Shown: positions 45,687 through 59,365, counted from the stretch's first letter. The stretch: 64,000 nucleotides of DNA from Bacillus sp. FSL K6-3431 (GCF_038002605.1 NZ_JBBOCT010000001.1:1736001-1800000), one strand, 5' to 3'. The notes: generated by a model from the letters alone, not told the origin. Numbers and translations: made by a program.

Positions 45687-46618
45687 TCCCGTTGAAGTGT
45701 TTGCCTTTCCTTTAGAAAATGGTAAGAGAGAAACACCATCGCCAGGTATACTTAAAAATTTAGCTGGCCCTTTAAATGATGACCTCACATCTAAATTTAA
45801 TGATCGCCGCTGGTCACATAGAAAGTGAAGGTTCAGATGAAAAAGAATTTCAAAAATTTTTTTAGATCCGACTTAAAACGTTGGCACTCAGAATTACCTA
45901 ATTTTGATGAAGATGATTATTATTAAAAGTTGAACTTGATGGCGACGAATTAATGTTAATAAAAAAAGCAGTAGATGAATCACACAAAGAGCACTTTATC
46001 TTGGATAAGTATATATTTTCTATACTAAGTGTATTTGTTTTGGGTACATTTGAAACATATTTAAATCAGGCATTATTGAATTATTTATAAAAAATCCATC
46101 TATGCTAAAGACAGGAAAAATAGTTTTAATACTAATGAAATTTTGGATGATCTATAGGATCTTTTGAGTCTCCTAATTAATATTAATAAAGAAATGAATA
46201 AGGTTGGACATTTTATGTTAAATGATTGGTCGAGGTATTAAGAAAAAATGACAAACTACAATAAATCCAGATGTTTTGAAGATCTAAAAGGATTATATAT
46301 CTAGTAAGAAATATTGTTGCTCATAAGACTGGAGTTGTAAGACCAGATCAATATCAATATGTACTAAGTGAGTTTGAAGTAATTGATATTGAGATAGTTA
46401 TATCTAGTGAATTCTTATCACAAGCAATTGATATTATCAAAGAGGTTGTCTCAGAAATTGAAAATCACATTAAAAAAAATATTATAAATCCAATTAACAA
46501 AAGCCGTAGTGATAAACTTGAGCTTTCATTTAAGGACCTAAGTGGTCCATTTTGTTTTAATTTTAAAAAAGCAAGCATTAAGCCCAACTACAAGAAATTA
46601 CTTTTAATCCGTATTTAA
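45687..46618 (+). pseudogene. Broken HEPN-type RNase/abortive-infection-like protein
   Basis: Plus-strand coding sequence cut by many stops and shifts. Readable pieces in order: EVFAFPLENGKRETPSPGIL, KRWHSELPNFDEDDYY, VELDGDELMLIKKAVDESHK, SVFVLGTFETYLNQALL, and a last piece with IYLVRNIVAHKTGVVRPDQY that ends at 46618. RNIVAH is the R-N-x-x-x-H signature of HEPN ribonucleases (46307-46324). HEPN proteins are common in toxin and phage-defence systems. Clearly non-functional here. The first piece may belong to a separate gene. Confidence 0.6.
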
Positions 46619-46671
46619 AATTCAATACAAGTCGTTAAAGGTACTTCTGGATCAACTTTAAAGATACTGGG

Positions 46672-47453
46672 TTATTGTTCAAGCCAATTGAACCGTAAGT
46701 ATTCGGGCATATTTTTCTGTGCTTTATTCCAGTTTTCATTTCGATCTCTTTTACCGGCTTTCTTTTCAACTTTTATCAAAGCTGATTCTAGGCACCTTCT
46801 TAAATATGCTCCATAATTTTCAATGGAGTTTTTGTGTCTCCATTTGTTGTTATTGACTTCATGAATAACATTTAAGCATATCAACTTATTTAATCCCTTA
46901 GACATATATTCGGTTACTAACTTGTAGGGTGTTTCGTTTTCTAATTCTTTTTTATAATCATATTTGACTTCTTTGTTAACAGTATTGTTATCATTATTCT
47001 TTAGAGGTTTGTTAGAGGTTCTGTTTAAAGTCTTGTTTAAAGTCTTGTTTAAAGTTATATTTATATTATGTTGTTCAGATAGAGTCTCATATACTTGTTC
47101 TTGTGGATGCTCAACTGGTTGTTCTACTTGAATTTGTTCGATTATATAAATATTCGCGGATTGTTTGTTGTTTTTTCCCTTAGCAGCATTTATAGTCAGA
47201 ATTCCGATATTTTGGAGCAAACCAAAAATTCTTCTTACAGACGATAAACTTATTTCACCTTAAATCTTTCCTCAAACATTTCTACAAAGGTGTTGTAGGC
47301 AATACTGAATACACCTTCAGCTTTTATTGCGAGGTCAGAGATTAAGTACGCTTGCCTAATTTGAAGATCTGTAAGCTCCAATCTGTTCTTGATTTCCGAT
47401 ATAAATAAATCCGGTTAGTATGAACCTTTGCTATATGTAACTAACTCTTCCAT
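46672..47453 (-). pseudogene. Broken phage/plasmid-type replication protein
   Basis: Minus-strand gene with two lesions. From ATG 47453 the frame MEELVTYSKGSY meets a stop, continues in frame as PDLFISEIKNRLELTDLQIR through AEGVFSIAYNTFVEMFEERF, then shifts near 47260 into ISLSSVRRIFGLLQNIGILT. The rest is the 182-residue open frame (Gln/Asn-rich linker, then a helical C-terminus ending RFNWLEQ). Helix-turn-helix replication-initiator layout as in phage and plasmid elements. The precise family is uncertain. Confidence 0.6.
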
Positions 47454-47543
47454 CCTACCATTTACTAACATTTTTCTTCTCTTCTTGTATTTCAAGTAAA
47501 TGTATCTTATAATTAAAGATAGCGATTCCTTGTGAATTGTAGA

Positions 47544-47594
47544 GAGCCTTATCGTTAGGGTGTCAGCCCGTTGACCGATAGGCTTTTTATTTTT
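47544..47594 (+). terminator. Hairpin with T-rich tail
   Basis: Arms AGCC(T)TATCG and CGATAGGCT with an inner GGG/CCC stem and TTTTTATTTTT beyond. On the plus strand no gene ends here now, so it may be left over from the mobile element. Confidence 0.6.
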
Positions 47595-47659
47595 AGTTAC
47601 ACTTTAACACACTAAAGCAAGAATGTGCATATATTATTGGGATATTCTGTATAATCGTA

Positions 47660-48604
47660 TCACAATTTTAACTTGCCTAATGTGCTAAAATTCCTCGCCT
47701 GTTCTTCTAAGTCTGTTGACCAAAAATTCACATAGCGACGAGTGATTGTAAGATCAGAATGCCCCAACAACGCCGCTAATGAAAAAGCATTGATTCCAGA
47801 TAAAATAGAGCGTTTCGCGAAAGTATGCCGAAATACGTGGGGAGAAAGTTGTTGATTAAATTCAAGCAATCTCTTATACCCTTCAAATTTTCTTTGAATA
47901 CTTCTAGGCTGAAGTGGTTCATTATCCATATTAATGAATTACTGATCACGATTCAGTTCACCTCGTAATTTAATATATTTGCTGATTTCTTCTTGAACCT
48001 TCTTCGACAAATATACCGTACATTCTTCTAAATTTTTGGTTTTTCTAACAATTAATTTATCCCCTTGAACATCTCCAACTTCAACCCCTGATAGTTCTGA
48101 TTACCTGATTCCAGTATCAATCATTATTAATAAGATGTTATAATCACGTATTCCTACAAAAGTTTTTTGTTCTTTTATATAAGCCGCAATATTTTCAATA
48201 TCTTTATCTTCTAAAGTTTCGATAATTCTTCTTCGGTCTCTAAGCTGTTTAATATTTTTCATAGGATTTGGTCTTACCAGTTTTTCTTTGTGCAAGAAGC
48301 TGAAGAAGGATTTCAGTCCCCTTATTCTGGTATTGATACTTACAATTTTTATTTTTTCTTTTAGGTAAATAATCATGTCTTCAATATCTTTCTGTGTAAG
48401 TTCAACAATTTCTTTATTGATACTTATCTCATCTAAGGTAGTTCTAGTTATAGACAACCTGGTTTTGTAGAACATTATTGAATCTGGTCGTAAATTTCTT
48501 ATGTTGCAATCTCGCTCAAATTTCTTACAGGCTTCTTCATCTGTATTTTTTAATTTAAGAAAACTTAATTCCTCTGCTGGTAATTTATTTTTTCTTCTAG
48601 CCAT
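47660..48604 (-). pseudogene. Tyrosine integrase with two nonsense codons
   Basis: From ATG 48604 (behind AGGAGGAAG) one frame spans the whole integrase. It is interrupted by TAA after LLIMIDTGIR and again after LRGELNRDQ, with no frame change. The N-terminal SAM-like core is present. The catalytic part has R in TGIR, HVFRHTFAKR (H-x-x-R), LLGHSDLTITRRY with His and the nucleophile Tyr. With both stops suppressed it would be about 315 residues. It lies next to tRNA-Leu, the likely integration site. Confidence 0.85.
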
Positions 48605-48671
48605 TTTCTTCCTCCTATGCGTGAGACTCACCGCGTTGGATTTTAGCTTATTTCAGTCCAATAGAAAACAA

Positions 48672-48705
48672 CAAAAAAAGACCTTCAACATAAATGTTGA
48701 AAGTC
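48672..48705 (-). terminator. Terminator of the rrn-tRNA operon
   Basis: Stem GACTTTCAACA / TGTTGAAGGTC (one mismatch) with a T7 tail on the minus strand, just past the last tRNA. Confidence 0.88.
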
Positions 48706-48735
48706 AGTAGTATCAAGGCTTCTCGCCTTTTATGA

Positions 48736-48819
48736 TACCTGAGGTGGGATTCGAACCCACAAGCCCGTGAAGGCATTGGATTTTGAGTCCAACGTGTATG
48801 CCAGTTCCACCACTCAGGC
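48736..48819 (-). tRNA. tRNA-Leu (CAA)
   Basis: 84 nt with the long variable arm of class II tRNAs. Anticodon loop CTCAAAA gives CAA. CCA not encoded. Last gene of the cluster, facing the integrase remnant. Confidence 0.95.
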
Positions 48820-48828
48820 TAAACTATA

Positions 48829-48902
48829 TGGAGGCGGCAACCGGATTTGAACCGGTGATAAGGGTGTTGCAGACCCATGCCTTACCACTTGGCTATGCCG
48901 CC
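48829..48902 (-). tRNA. tRNA-Cys (GCA)
   Basis: 74 nt, anticodon loop CTGCAAC gives GCA, acceptor GGCGGC/GCCGCC, CCA encoded. Confidence 0.97.
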
Positions 48903-48916
48903 GTATTACTACTAAA

Positions 48917-48988
48917 AGCGGAAGACGGGATTCGAACCCGCGACCCCCACCTTGGCAAGGTGATGTTCTACCACTGAACTACTTCCGC
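48917..48988 (-). tRNA. tRNA-Gly (GCC)
   Basis: 72 nt, anticodon loop TTGCCAA gives GCC, T loop GTTCGAATC. CCA not encoded. Complements the TCC isoacceptor at 21580. Confidence 0.97.
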
Positions 48989-48993
48989 ATTTA

Positions 48994-49065
48994 CTGGGCT
49001 AGCTGGATTCGAACCAACGAGTGACGGAGTCAAAGTCCGTTGCCTTACCGCTTGGCTATAGCCCA
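48994..49065 (-). tRNA. tRNA-Gln (TTG)
   Basis: 72 nt, anticodon loop CTTTGAC gives TTG, acceptor TGGGCTA/TAGCCCA. CCA not encoded. Confidence 0.96.
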
Positions 49066-49085
49066 TCAATGATAAATTATTAAAA

Positions 49086-49161
49086 TGGGGCGACTAGTGG
49101 GGATCGAACCCACGATGTCGGAGCCACAATCCGATGCGTTAGCCATTTCGCCATAGCCGCC
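49086..49161 (-). tRNA. tRNA-His (GTG)
   Basis: 76 nt, anticodon loop TTGTGGC gives GTG. CCA encoded. Confidence 0.95.
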
Positions 49162-49170
49162 ATAATAAAT

Positions 49171-49244
49171 TGGCAGGGGTAGTAGGAATCGAACCCACAT
49201 CAAAGGTTTTGGAGACCTCTATTCTACCGTTAAACTATACCCCT
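49171..49244 (-). tRNA. tRNA-Trp (CCA)
   Basis: 74 nt, anticodon loop CTCCAAA gives CCA, acceptor AGGGGTA/TACCCCT. CCA end encoded. Confidence 0.97.
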
Positions 49245-49251
49245 ATAAAAA

Positions 49252-49336
49252 TGGTGGTGGGGGGCGGATTCGAACCGCCGAACCCGGAGGGAGCGGATTT
49301 ACAGTCCGCCGCGTTTAGCCACTTCGCTACCCCACC
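49252..49336 (-). tRNA. tRNA-Tyr (GTA)
   Basis: 85 nt class II tRNA with a long variable arm, anticodon loop CTGTAAA gives GTA. CCA encoded. Confidence 0.97.
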
Positions 49337-49354
49337 ATATATTATTTAAAGAAA

Positions 49355-49430
49355 TGGTGGCTCAGGACGGAATCGAACCGCCGACACAAGGATTTTCAGT
49401 CCTTTGCTCTACCGACTGAGCTACTGAGCC
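49355..49430 (-). tRNA. tRNA-Phe (GAA)
   Basis: 76 nt, anticodon loop CTGAAAA gives GAA. CCA encoded. A 168-nt spacer separates it from tRNA-Asp. Confidence 0.97.
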
Positions 49431-49598
49431 ATATATTTTCCGTTTTCGCTAAGCAACGAATCTCTTTGTCAGCTTTACTCACTCACATTTTCACGTACTT
49501 ATATACGTTTCGGTGCTCATGCGCTTGCTTCCTCAATCTTCTTGCTTATCTCAAAACTTATATATTAAATATAAGTTAGTATATATCTTTGATTAAAA

Positions 49599-49674
49599 TG
49601 GCGGTCCCGACGGGAATCGAACCCGCGATCTCCTGCGTGACAGGCAGGCATGTTAACCGCTACACCACGGGACC
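49599..49674 (-). tRNA. tRNA-Asp (GTC)
   Basis: 76 nt, anticodon loop CTGTCAC gives GTC, acceptor GGTCCCG/CGGGACC. CCA encoded. Confidence 0.97.
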
Positions 49675-49709
49675 AGATAATTCAAAGTTCAACCTTGAAT
49701 TATTTATGA

Positions 49710-49783
<74 letters not shown>

Positions 49784-49803
49784 ACGAATTGTAATAGATT
49801 AAA

Positions 49804-49878
49804 TGGTGACCCCTACGGGATTCGAACCCGTGATACCGCCGTGAAAGGGCGGTGTCTTAACCGCTTGACCAAGGGGCC
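49804..49878 (-). tRNA. tRNA-Glu (TTC)
   Basis: 75 nt, anticodon loop CTTTCAC gives TTC. CCA encoded. Confidence 0.97.
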
Positions 49879-49909
49879 ATTATGTGTAAAATAATTAATG
49901 AGACTTATA

Positions 49910-50001
49910 TGGCGGAGAGCAAGGGATTTGAACCCTTGAGACAGCGTTAGCCGCCTACACGATTTCCAATCGTGCTCCTTCGGCCACTCGGACAGCTCTC
50001 C
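49910..50001 (-). tRNA. tRNA-Ser (GGA)
   Basis: 92 nt with long variable arm, anticodon loop TTGGAAA gives GGA. CCA encoded. Confidence 0.97.
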
Positions 50002-50003
50002 AA

Positions 50004-50078
50004 TGGCTCCGCAGGTAGGATTCGAACCTACGACCGATCGGTTAACAGCCGATAGCTCTACCACTGAGCTACTGCGGA
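50004..50078 (-). tRNA. tRNA-Asn (GTT)
   Basis: 75 nt, anticodon loop CTGTTAA gives GTT. CCA encoded. First tRNA after 5S, as in the B. subtilis trnD-type cluster (Asn-Ser-Glu). Confidence 0.97.
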
Positions 50079-50087
50079 ATAATTATA

Positions 50088-50204
<117 letters not shown>

Positions 50205-50324
50205 AAAATTACTCAACATTTACTATTATAACGCTTTTTATGTATTTTTCAAGAGAAATTTTCATTCTCTCAAAACCAGATAAATGAGTAGGTAAACGCG
50301 TGAAACATCGATTTAATTCATATT

Positions 50325-53256
<2,932 letters not shown>

Positions 53257-53478
53257 ATTTGGTCCATGATAAGCGATGCATTGCTGCGTCAGCTTCTCAT
53301 TGCCTGATCATAAAAAAAGGTCATACATACTTACGGATAAATCCATAAGGTGATGTTTCTCGGTTTATTGCTTCTCATTTTATCTGGTTTTCAAAGAACG
53401 AATAATAAGAGAGTTTAACCTCTCAAAACTGAACGAAACAAAAACGTCTGTTTATGTTGGCACCGCGGCCAACAGTTT

Positions 53479-55037
<1,559 letters not shown>

Positions 55038-55143
55038 TGTTTGTAGCTCATTTGCTGGTCTTACATGTATTACTTTTTGACGTTTTGTTTCGTTCAGTTT
55101 TCAAAGATCAAACTTGTCCGCTGCTTACGACAGCGACTTTATT

Positions 55144-55172
55144 AATATAACACGCCTATAATTAAATGTCAA
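55144..55172 (-). promoter_or_regulatory. rrn promoter P2 (proximal)
   Basis: TTGACA and TATATT with a 17-nt spacer, about 110 nt upstream of 16S. Typical of rRNA promoters in Bacillus. Confidence 0.85.
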
Positions 55173-55238
55173 CATGTTTTTTAATTTCTTTTTTTTTACG
55201 CCGCCGCGTTTTCGTTTGTGTCAGCAGCGACGTCTATT

Positions 55239-55267
55239 AATATACCAAGATTATTATTATCCGTCAA
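55239..55267 (-). promoter_or_regulatory. rrn promoter P1 (distal)
   Basis: TTGACG and TATATT with a 17-nt spacer, 95 nt upstream of P2 and immediately behind the ygxA stop codon. Tandem P1/P2 is the usual Bacillus rrn layout. Confidence 0.82.
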
Positions 55268-55280
55268 GCATTTTTTAAAA

Positions 55281-56156
55281 TTAATATATCATTTCTTTTA
55301 TTTTAAATAGCCGTTCACATAAACCCTGGCCACCCACCTGCATTTCTACTGCTTGGATAAAGTCTTTTTCTATCAAGTATTCCATTAAAATACTTAGATC
55401 TACCCCATAATATTTAACTTCGGTATGTGAGCTAATTTCTTCTATAGTCCATAATTCCTTTCTCCCCATAATTTCTAAAAGATGTGCAGCTCCTATGGCA
55501 GCCCTATTATTAATGAGAAACTCACTCGCTAAAAATAAAAGCTCTAGCCTTTTATCAAGTGATTCTTCGCTCTTCACTAATTCCTCATATAATTTAAATA
55601 TTTCAGGCTCTAACTTTTTCACCTGATTCCAAACCGTAAGTTCAGGATGAAAACCACTTTCAATAATCGAAAGTCTACCTAAATGATGTAATGAATGCAC
55701 TATATGATTATAAGCATCTAAATAATGACCATTCTCAAAAAAAGTCTTTCCATCAAAATATCTTCTAATTAGTTTCGCAAATTCTAATCCGATTTTTATC
55801 TTCCTTCCATAGAAAGGAAAATCACGCAGTTCAACTCTAAGCTTTTCCAAATAATCATTTCTATCAAATAATATTTCACCTTCGTCGATCCACTCTATTA
55901 CTTTTCGGTTAGAGCCGAGCAAAACCCAATTTTTCAATTGGTCCTCTTCTATTATATGAAGTGCTGCTTTTTTTTCATTATAAATATAATGTTTAATAGT
56001 TATTGGTTTTTCCTGTTCCTTCACTATAATTAATAAAATTACATCAAATGTGTCTGTCAAAGTATTGATTTTATACTTCTTATTAATTTTCAAAATCCCT
56101 AACGTATTAATTTGACTAGCCTTTTCTTGATATATCGATCTCAACATAGCTTCCAT
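55281..56156 (-). CDS. ygxA: Nucleotidyltransferase-like protein YgxA
   Basis: 291 residues, located directly upstream of an rrn operon as in B. subtilis. The N-terminal ~115 residues form an NTase-like beta-rich domain; the helical rest (about 120-230) resembles HEPN-like substrate-binding regions (HYLDAYNHIVHSLHHLGRLS); the last 60 residues may be a winged helix (WTIEEISSHTEVKYYGVDLS). No catalytic pair can be confirmed by eye. Its stop codon is only 14 nt from rrn P1. Confidence 0.82.
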   Translation of the reverse strand: MEAMLRSIYQEKASQINTLGILKINKKYKINTLTDTFDVILLIIVKEQEKPITIKHYIYNEKKAALHIIEEDQLKNWVLLGSNRKVIEWIDEGEILFDRNDYLEKLRVELRDFPFYGRKIKIGLEFAKLIRRYFDGKTFFENGHYLDAYNHIVHSLHHLGRLSIIESGFHPELTVWNQVKKLEPEIFKLYEELVKSEESLDKRLELLFLASEFLINNRAAIGAAHLLEIMGRKELWTIEEISSHTEVKYYGVDLSILMEYLIEKDFIQAVEMQVGGQGLCERLFKIKEMIY

Positions 56157-56299
56157 TGCATTTCCCCCAAATGGATATCTTTATGATTCCTTCTTCGACA
56201 TGTTTAGAGACTTTTCCTGCTTGTTCAAAAAATCGTTTCATTTACAGTAAGATGTTATCCTTAATTATGTTATAGTTATGCTTTAGGAGGGCTTTGTAT

Positions 56300-56650
56300 A
56301 TGGCAAAAAAATATTCTAATAAAATTAACAAAATACGTTCTTTCGCGTTAAGTTTGGTTTTTATCGGCTTCATTATTATGTATATAGGAATTTTCTTTAA
56401 AACTAACCCACTGGTTATGACTATTTTTATGGTTTTGGGTTTGTTAGCTATAATAGCCAGTACGCTTGTATATTTTTGGATTGGCATGCTGTCAACTAAG
56501 GCTGTTCAAGTTGTTTGCCCTAATTGTAATAAACCCACCAAAATATTGGGGCGTGTAGATATGTGCATGCATTGTCGCGAACCGTTGACAGTGGACCCTA
56601 AACTCGAAGGCAAAGATTTTGATCAAAATTATAATCGTAAAAATAAATAA
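56300..56650 (+). CDS. ygzB: YgzB family membrane protein (UPF0295)
   Basis: 116 residues from ATG 56300 behind TAGGAGGG. Two membrane helices (about 17-37 and 42-68) are followed by a zinc-ribbon-like tail ([12 protein letters not shown] and [10 protein letters not shown]). Size, layout and position between perR and ygxA match B. subtilis YgzB. Function unknown. Confidence 0.9.
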   Translation: MAKKYSNKINKIRSFALSLVFIGFIIMYIGIFFKTNPLVMTIFMVLGLLAIIASTLVYFWIGMLSTKAVQVVCPNCNKPTKILGRVDMCMHCREPLTVDPKLEGKDFDQNYNRKNK

Positions 56651-56756
56651 TAGAGTAATGCTAATAGCAACTAAGCTTGCTTATCACTCCACAACAAACC
56701 AGACGCTAGAGCAAGATAGTATGTTTAATCAAAACAGAATGATTTCATTCAAAAAA

Positions 56757-56791
56757 AAGGATTGCCCTATAATGAGTTGGGCAATCCTTTT
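56757..56791 (-). terminator. Terminator of perR
   Basis: Stem AAAAGGATTGCCC / GGGCAATCCTTTT with an 11-nt loop and A/T flanks. The perR stop codon lies inside the descending arm. Confidence 0.85.
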
Positions 56792-57230
56792 AATGTCTTC
56801 CTTTTGTGCACTCGGGGCACACTCCGTATATTTCCAAACGGTGATGCGCTACCTGGAAGCCTGTAACATGGGCAGCTAGCTGTTCCACTTCGTCTAAACC
56901 AGGATAATGGAAGTCTACAATTTTCCCACAATCTTCACAAATAACGTGATAATGATCAGACGTTACGTAATCGAACCTACTTGATGCATCTCCATATGTT
57001 AATTCCTTCACGAGGCCTACTTCCCGAAACACTCTTAAATTATTATATACAGTAGCAACACTCATATTTGGGAATTTACTTTCAAGTGATTTATAGATAT
57101 CATCTGCAGTCGGATGGGACATTGACTGGATTAAATATTCTAAAATCGCATGACGCTGAGGGGTTATTCTTACTCCGGTATCTTTCAAAGTATGAATCGC
57201 TTCCTTCAATTGTATATCTGACATCGCCAT
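56790..57230 (-). CDS. perR: Peroxide stress repressor PerR (Fur family)
   Basis: 146 residues. Winged-helix domain ([33 protein letters not shown]) and a metal domain: [19 protein letters not shown] provides the first Cys pair of the zinc site and the sensing His/Asp region, CPECTKGRH gives the second Cys pair. Context (bcp, ygzB, ygxA) and a PerR box in its own promoter support PerR rather than Fur or Zur. It would repress peroxide-defence genes until Fe-catalysed oxidation of a His. Confidence 0.94.
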   Translation of the reverse strand: MAMSDIQLKEAIHTLKDTGVRITPQRHAILEYLIQSMSHPTADDIYKSLESKFPNMSVATVYNNLRVFREVGLVKELTYGDASSRFDYVTSDHYHVICEDCGKIVDFHYPGLDEVEQLAAHVTGFQVAHHRLEIYGVCPECTKGRH

Positions 57231-57264
57231 GCACCTCTTTTCTAATAATAAATTGATTCTCTTT

Positions 57265-57279
57265 TTATAATCCTTATAA
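57265..57279 (-). promoter_or_regulatory. PerR box in the perR promoter
   Basis: TTATAAGGATTATAA on the minus strand, one mismatch from the 15-bp PerR consensus TTATAATNATTATAA. It begins three bases downstream of a TACACT -10 (57282-57287; -35 TTGACA at 57306-57311, 18-nt spacer), where binding would block transcription. Expected autorepression. Confidence 0.8.
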
Positions 57280-57307
57280 ATAGTGTACTAAGAAAACAAT
57301 CGCTTTG

Positions 57308-57874
57308 TCAATCGTTACATATTTCTTCTATATTATGGAGTATGCTTTCCTTAGCTCCAAGTTTCACATTCACAAATCTTGCTACAACAAATAACAAATC
57401 AGATAACCGGTTCAAATATGATATTACCATCGGATTTACATTATCAATGCCAACAGCACATCGTTCAGCTCTTCGAACTACTGTACGTGCAGTATGAAAA
57501 GCAGCTCCAGATGGATGACCACCAGGAAGTATGAAATTTTTCAAAATAGGAAGCTCCGCATCCCATTTATCTATAGCGTTCTCAAGCTTCGTTATATCTT
57601 CTTCTTTTACTTTCCATTTCACTTCTTTTCCCCTGGGAGTTGCTAATTCGGAACCTACATGAAAAAGGGCTGTTTGTATCTCGTGTAAAACCTGAAATAC
57701 GTCTAATAATTCCATCGCCTCTTTCTCATTAATATAACTAAGTGCTAGGCCGATCATTGAATTCGCCTCATCACATGTGCCGTAAGCTTCCACATGAATA
57801 TCATTTTTAGCAATTCTTGTACCATATATTAACGATGTCATGCCTTTATCTCCCGTTTTTGTATAAATCTTCAT
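57308..57874 (-). CDS. Cob(I)yrinic acid a,c-diamide adenosyltransferase, PduO type
   Basis: 188 residues, ATR/PduO family as in B. subtilis YvqK. Typical motifs: MKIYTKTGDKGMTSLIYGTR at the start, AYGTCDEANSMIGL, LPGGHPSGAAFHTARTVVRRAER, and NRLSDLLFVVARFVN near the end. Transfers adenosyl from ATP to cobalamin. Its end overlaps the -35 of perR's promoter. The corrinoid enzymes served include QueG elsewhere in the window (methyl/cob(II) use may differ). Confidence 0.93.
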   Translation of the reverse strand: MKIYTKTGDKGMTSLIYGTRIAKNDIHVEAYGTCDEANSMIGLALSYINEKEAMELLDVFQVLHEIQTALFHVGSELATPRGKEVKWKVKEEDITKLENAIDKWDAELPILKNFILPGGHPSGAAFHTARTVVRRAERCAVGIDNVNPMVISYLNRLSDLLFVVARFVNVKLGAKESILHNIEEICND

Positions 57875-57990
57875 ATAATCTCCTCCCTAACCTAATCAAT
57901 GTATGATGGATCCGCTTTATGACTATCTTTATTGTATTTTAACATCAAGCGGATCTTTTAGAAAAGGATTGAAGGGGGTGTATTTTTCCA

Positions 57991-58019
57991 ATAAAAAAAG
58001 GACTGAATAAAATCAGTCC
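57991..58019 (-). terminator. Terminator after bcp
   Basis: Stem GGACTGA / TCAGTCC with a 6-nt loop and a T7 tail on the minus strand. Confidence 0.8.
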
Positions 58020-58122
58020 AAATCATTTTTCCTGAGGAGGTATGCCTGCTGTCATTATATGCTACTACTATTGTTCTCAACATGGACAGCAGCCGGCATT
58101 TTCATAAATAGGCATAAAATTT

Positions 58123-58596
58123 TCACGTAAGTTCATGTTTGATAAAATTCAACGCTTCCTCTACATGCCCTTTTACTTTTACTTTTCGCCATTCATGGAC
58201 AATTGCTCCGTCTTTATCGATTATAAAAGTAGAGCGCACTATACCCATATATTCTTTACCAAAAGTTTTTTTCAACTGCCATACACCGTATTTTTCCGCT
58301 ACTATATGGTCTTTATCAACAAGCAGTAAAAATGGTAAGCCATGCTTATCAACAAATTTCTCATGCCTTTCAATCGGATCCGAACTAATGCCTAATATTA
58401 CCGCATCCAATTCGGAAAACTCGGCATGCATATCACGAAAATCGCATGCTTGAGTTGTACAACCTGGTGTCATATCTTTCGGATAGAAGTAAAGAACGAC
58501 ATGTTTTTTTCCATTAAAATCAGATAGTGTAACTTTCTTCCCATTACTTGCAGTCAATTGAAAATCTGGAGCAAGATCATTTTTATTCTCTGCCAT
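58123..58596 (-). CDS. bcp: Thioredoxin-dependent thiol peroxidase (Bcp)
   Basis: 157-residue atypical 2-Cys peroxiredoxin. The peroxidatic Cys is in TPGCTTQACDFRD, with the resolving Cys five residues on. FYPKDMTPG and VRSTFIIDKDG are family-typical. Removes peroxides using thioredoxin. Near perR, as ygaF is in B. subtilis, but I see no PerR box in front of it. ATG 58596 has a GGAGG site. Confidence 0.95.
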   Translation of the reverse strand: MAENKNDLAPDFQLTASNGKKVTLSDFNGKKHVVLYFYPKDMTPGCTTQACDFRDMHAEFSELDAVILGISSDPIERHEKFVDKHGLPFLLLVDKDHIVAEKYGVWQLKKTFGKEYMGIVRSTFIIDKDGAIVHEWRKVKVKGHVEEALNFIKHELT

Positions 58597-58683
58597 AATT
58601 AACGCCTCCTAATACATATAGAGTACAGAAAGCATAGTAATAATACAATTAAGTTTATCTCGATCTTTCTTTAGGGTTTAACC

Positions 58684-58750
58684 CACCTACCACTTAGTGA
58701 AGCGTAGGTGAGATTTACCAATCAGGTGGGGTAGAATCCCCACCTGATTC
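58684..58750. repeat. Double-hairpin element downstream of the potassium channel
   Basis: First hairpin CACCTAC/GTAGGTG; second a perfect 12-bp palindrome AATCAGGTGGGG / CCCCACCTGATT with a 6-nt loop. No T tail. Resembles the paired hairpins at ends of IS200/IS605-type elements or REP-type sequences; no transposase is present. Confidence 0.5.
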
Positions 58751-58778
58751 CACGATATTTCAGCTTGCTGAGACGAGT

Positions 58779-59198
58779 TCACTTCTTTTTTACTTTTGTC
58801 GGATCATAATCAATAAACGACCTTACAACAAATGCAGCCGGAATTGTATAGCCTAGCAAAGCTTCTATTATAACGAGCAGTCTCCCCACTCCTATTGGTA
58901 CAACATCCCCATATCCGACAGAAAATAATGTGATCGCACTAAGATATATAGAAGTGCTTAGCAGCTCTTTCCAGTTTTCTTTTTCGCCCATGTGAGTTGC
59001 TATCATTACTTCTAAACCCTGCATTTCCAACATAAGAAACAAAAGGCCAAATCCAATCATAATTATTACATATGTGCAGCCAAGAAATATAAAGTTTTCA
59101 AATGAAACTTGCTTATAACTAAACCTTGCTGGAAAGAACAAGGTTCTAAGAGCCATTAATAAACAAAGAATGATGGCAACAAAGATGATATACCACAA
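58779..59198 (-). CDS. Two-helix potassium channel (Ion_trans_2)
   Basis: About 139 residues. The preferred start is TTG 59198, because the GTG at 59210 overlaps the GAGG site. Three hydrophobic segments with a pore loop whose selectivity filter is SVGYGDVVP, matching TVGYGD of K+ channels. No RCK regulatory domain follows. Helix-pore-helix, so it assembles as a tetramer in the membrane. Confidence 0.85.
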   Translation of the reverse strand: MWYIIFVAIILCLLMALRTLFFPARFSYKQVSFENFIFLGCTYVIIMIGFGLLFLMLEMQGLEVMIATHMGEKENWKELLSTSIYLSAITLFSVGYGDVVPIGVGRLLVIIEALLGYTIPAAFVVRSFIDYDPTKVKKK

Positions 59199-59299
59199 TG
59201 TATAGATCACCTCTTTATTTCTTGTCCAAATACTTTACGCTATTTATTGACCATCTAGACCTTATCTTTGGAATTTCTAACTATTTCTTTCTGCTTTGT

Positions 59300-59328
59300 T
59301 TGCGCTAGAACGACTGCTAGACTACAAT
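59300..59328 (+). promoter_or_regulatory. Probable promoter of gsaB
   Basis: TTGCGC and TACAAT with a 17-nt spacer, about 38 nt upstream of the gsaB start. The -35 is imperfect. Confidence 0.5.
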
Positions 59329-59365
59329 AAGGAATGGAACTTTTATGTTTATGGAGGTATTATTA

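Noticed and set aside
44600..48740. Direct repeat of the tRNA-Leu 3' end marking the far att site
   Set aside because: No match of useful length was found on the left side of the remnant.
58036..58145. 19-codon Cys-rich frame (ending AGCCPC) overlapping the end of bcp
   Set aside because: No ribosome site and it overlaps the bcp end in another frame; the CTGCTGTC/GACAGCAG inverted repeat in the area may be chance.
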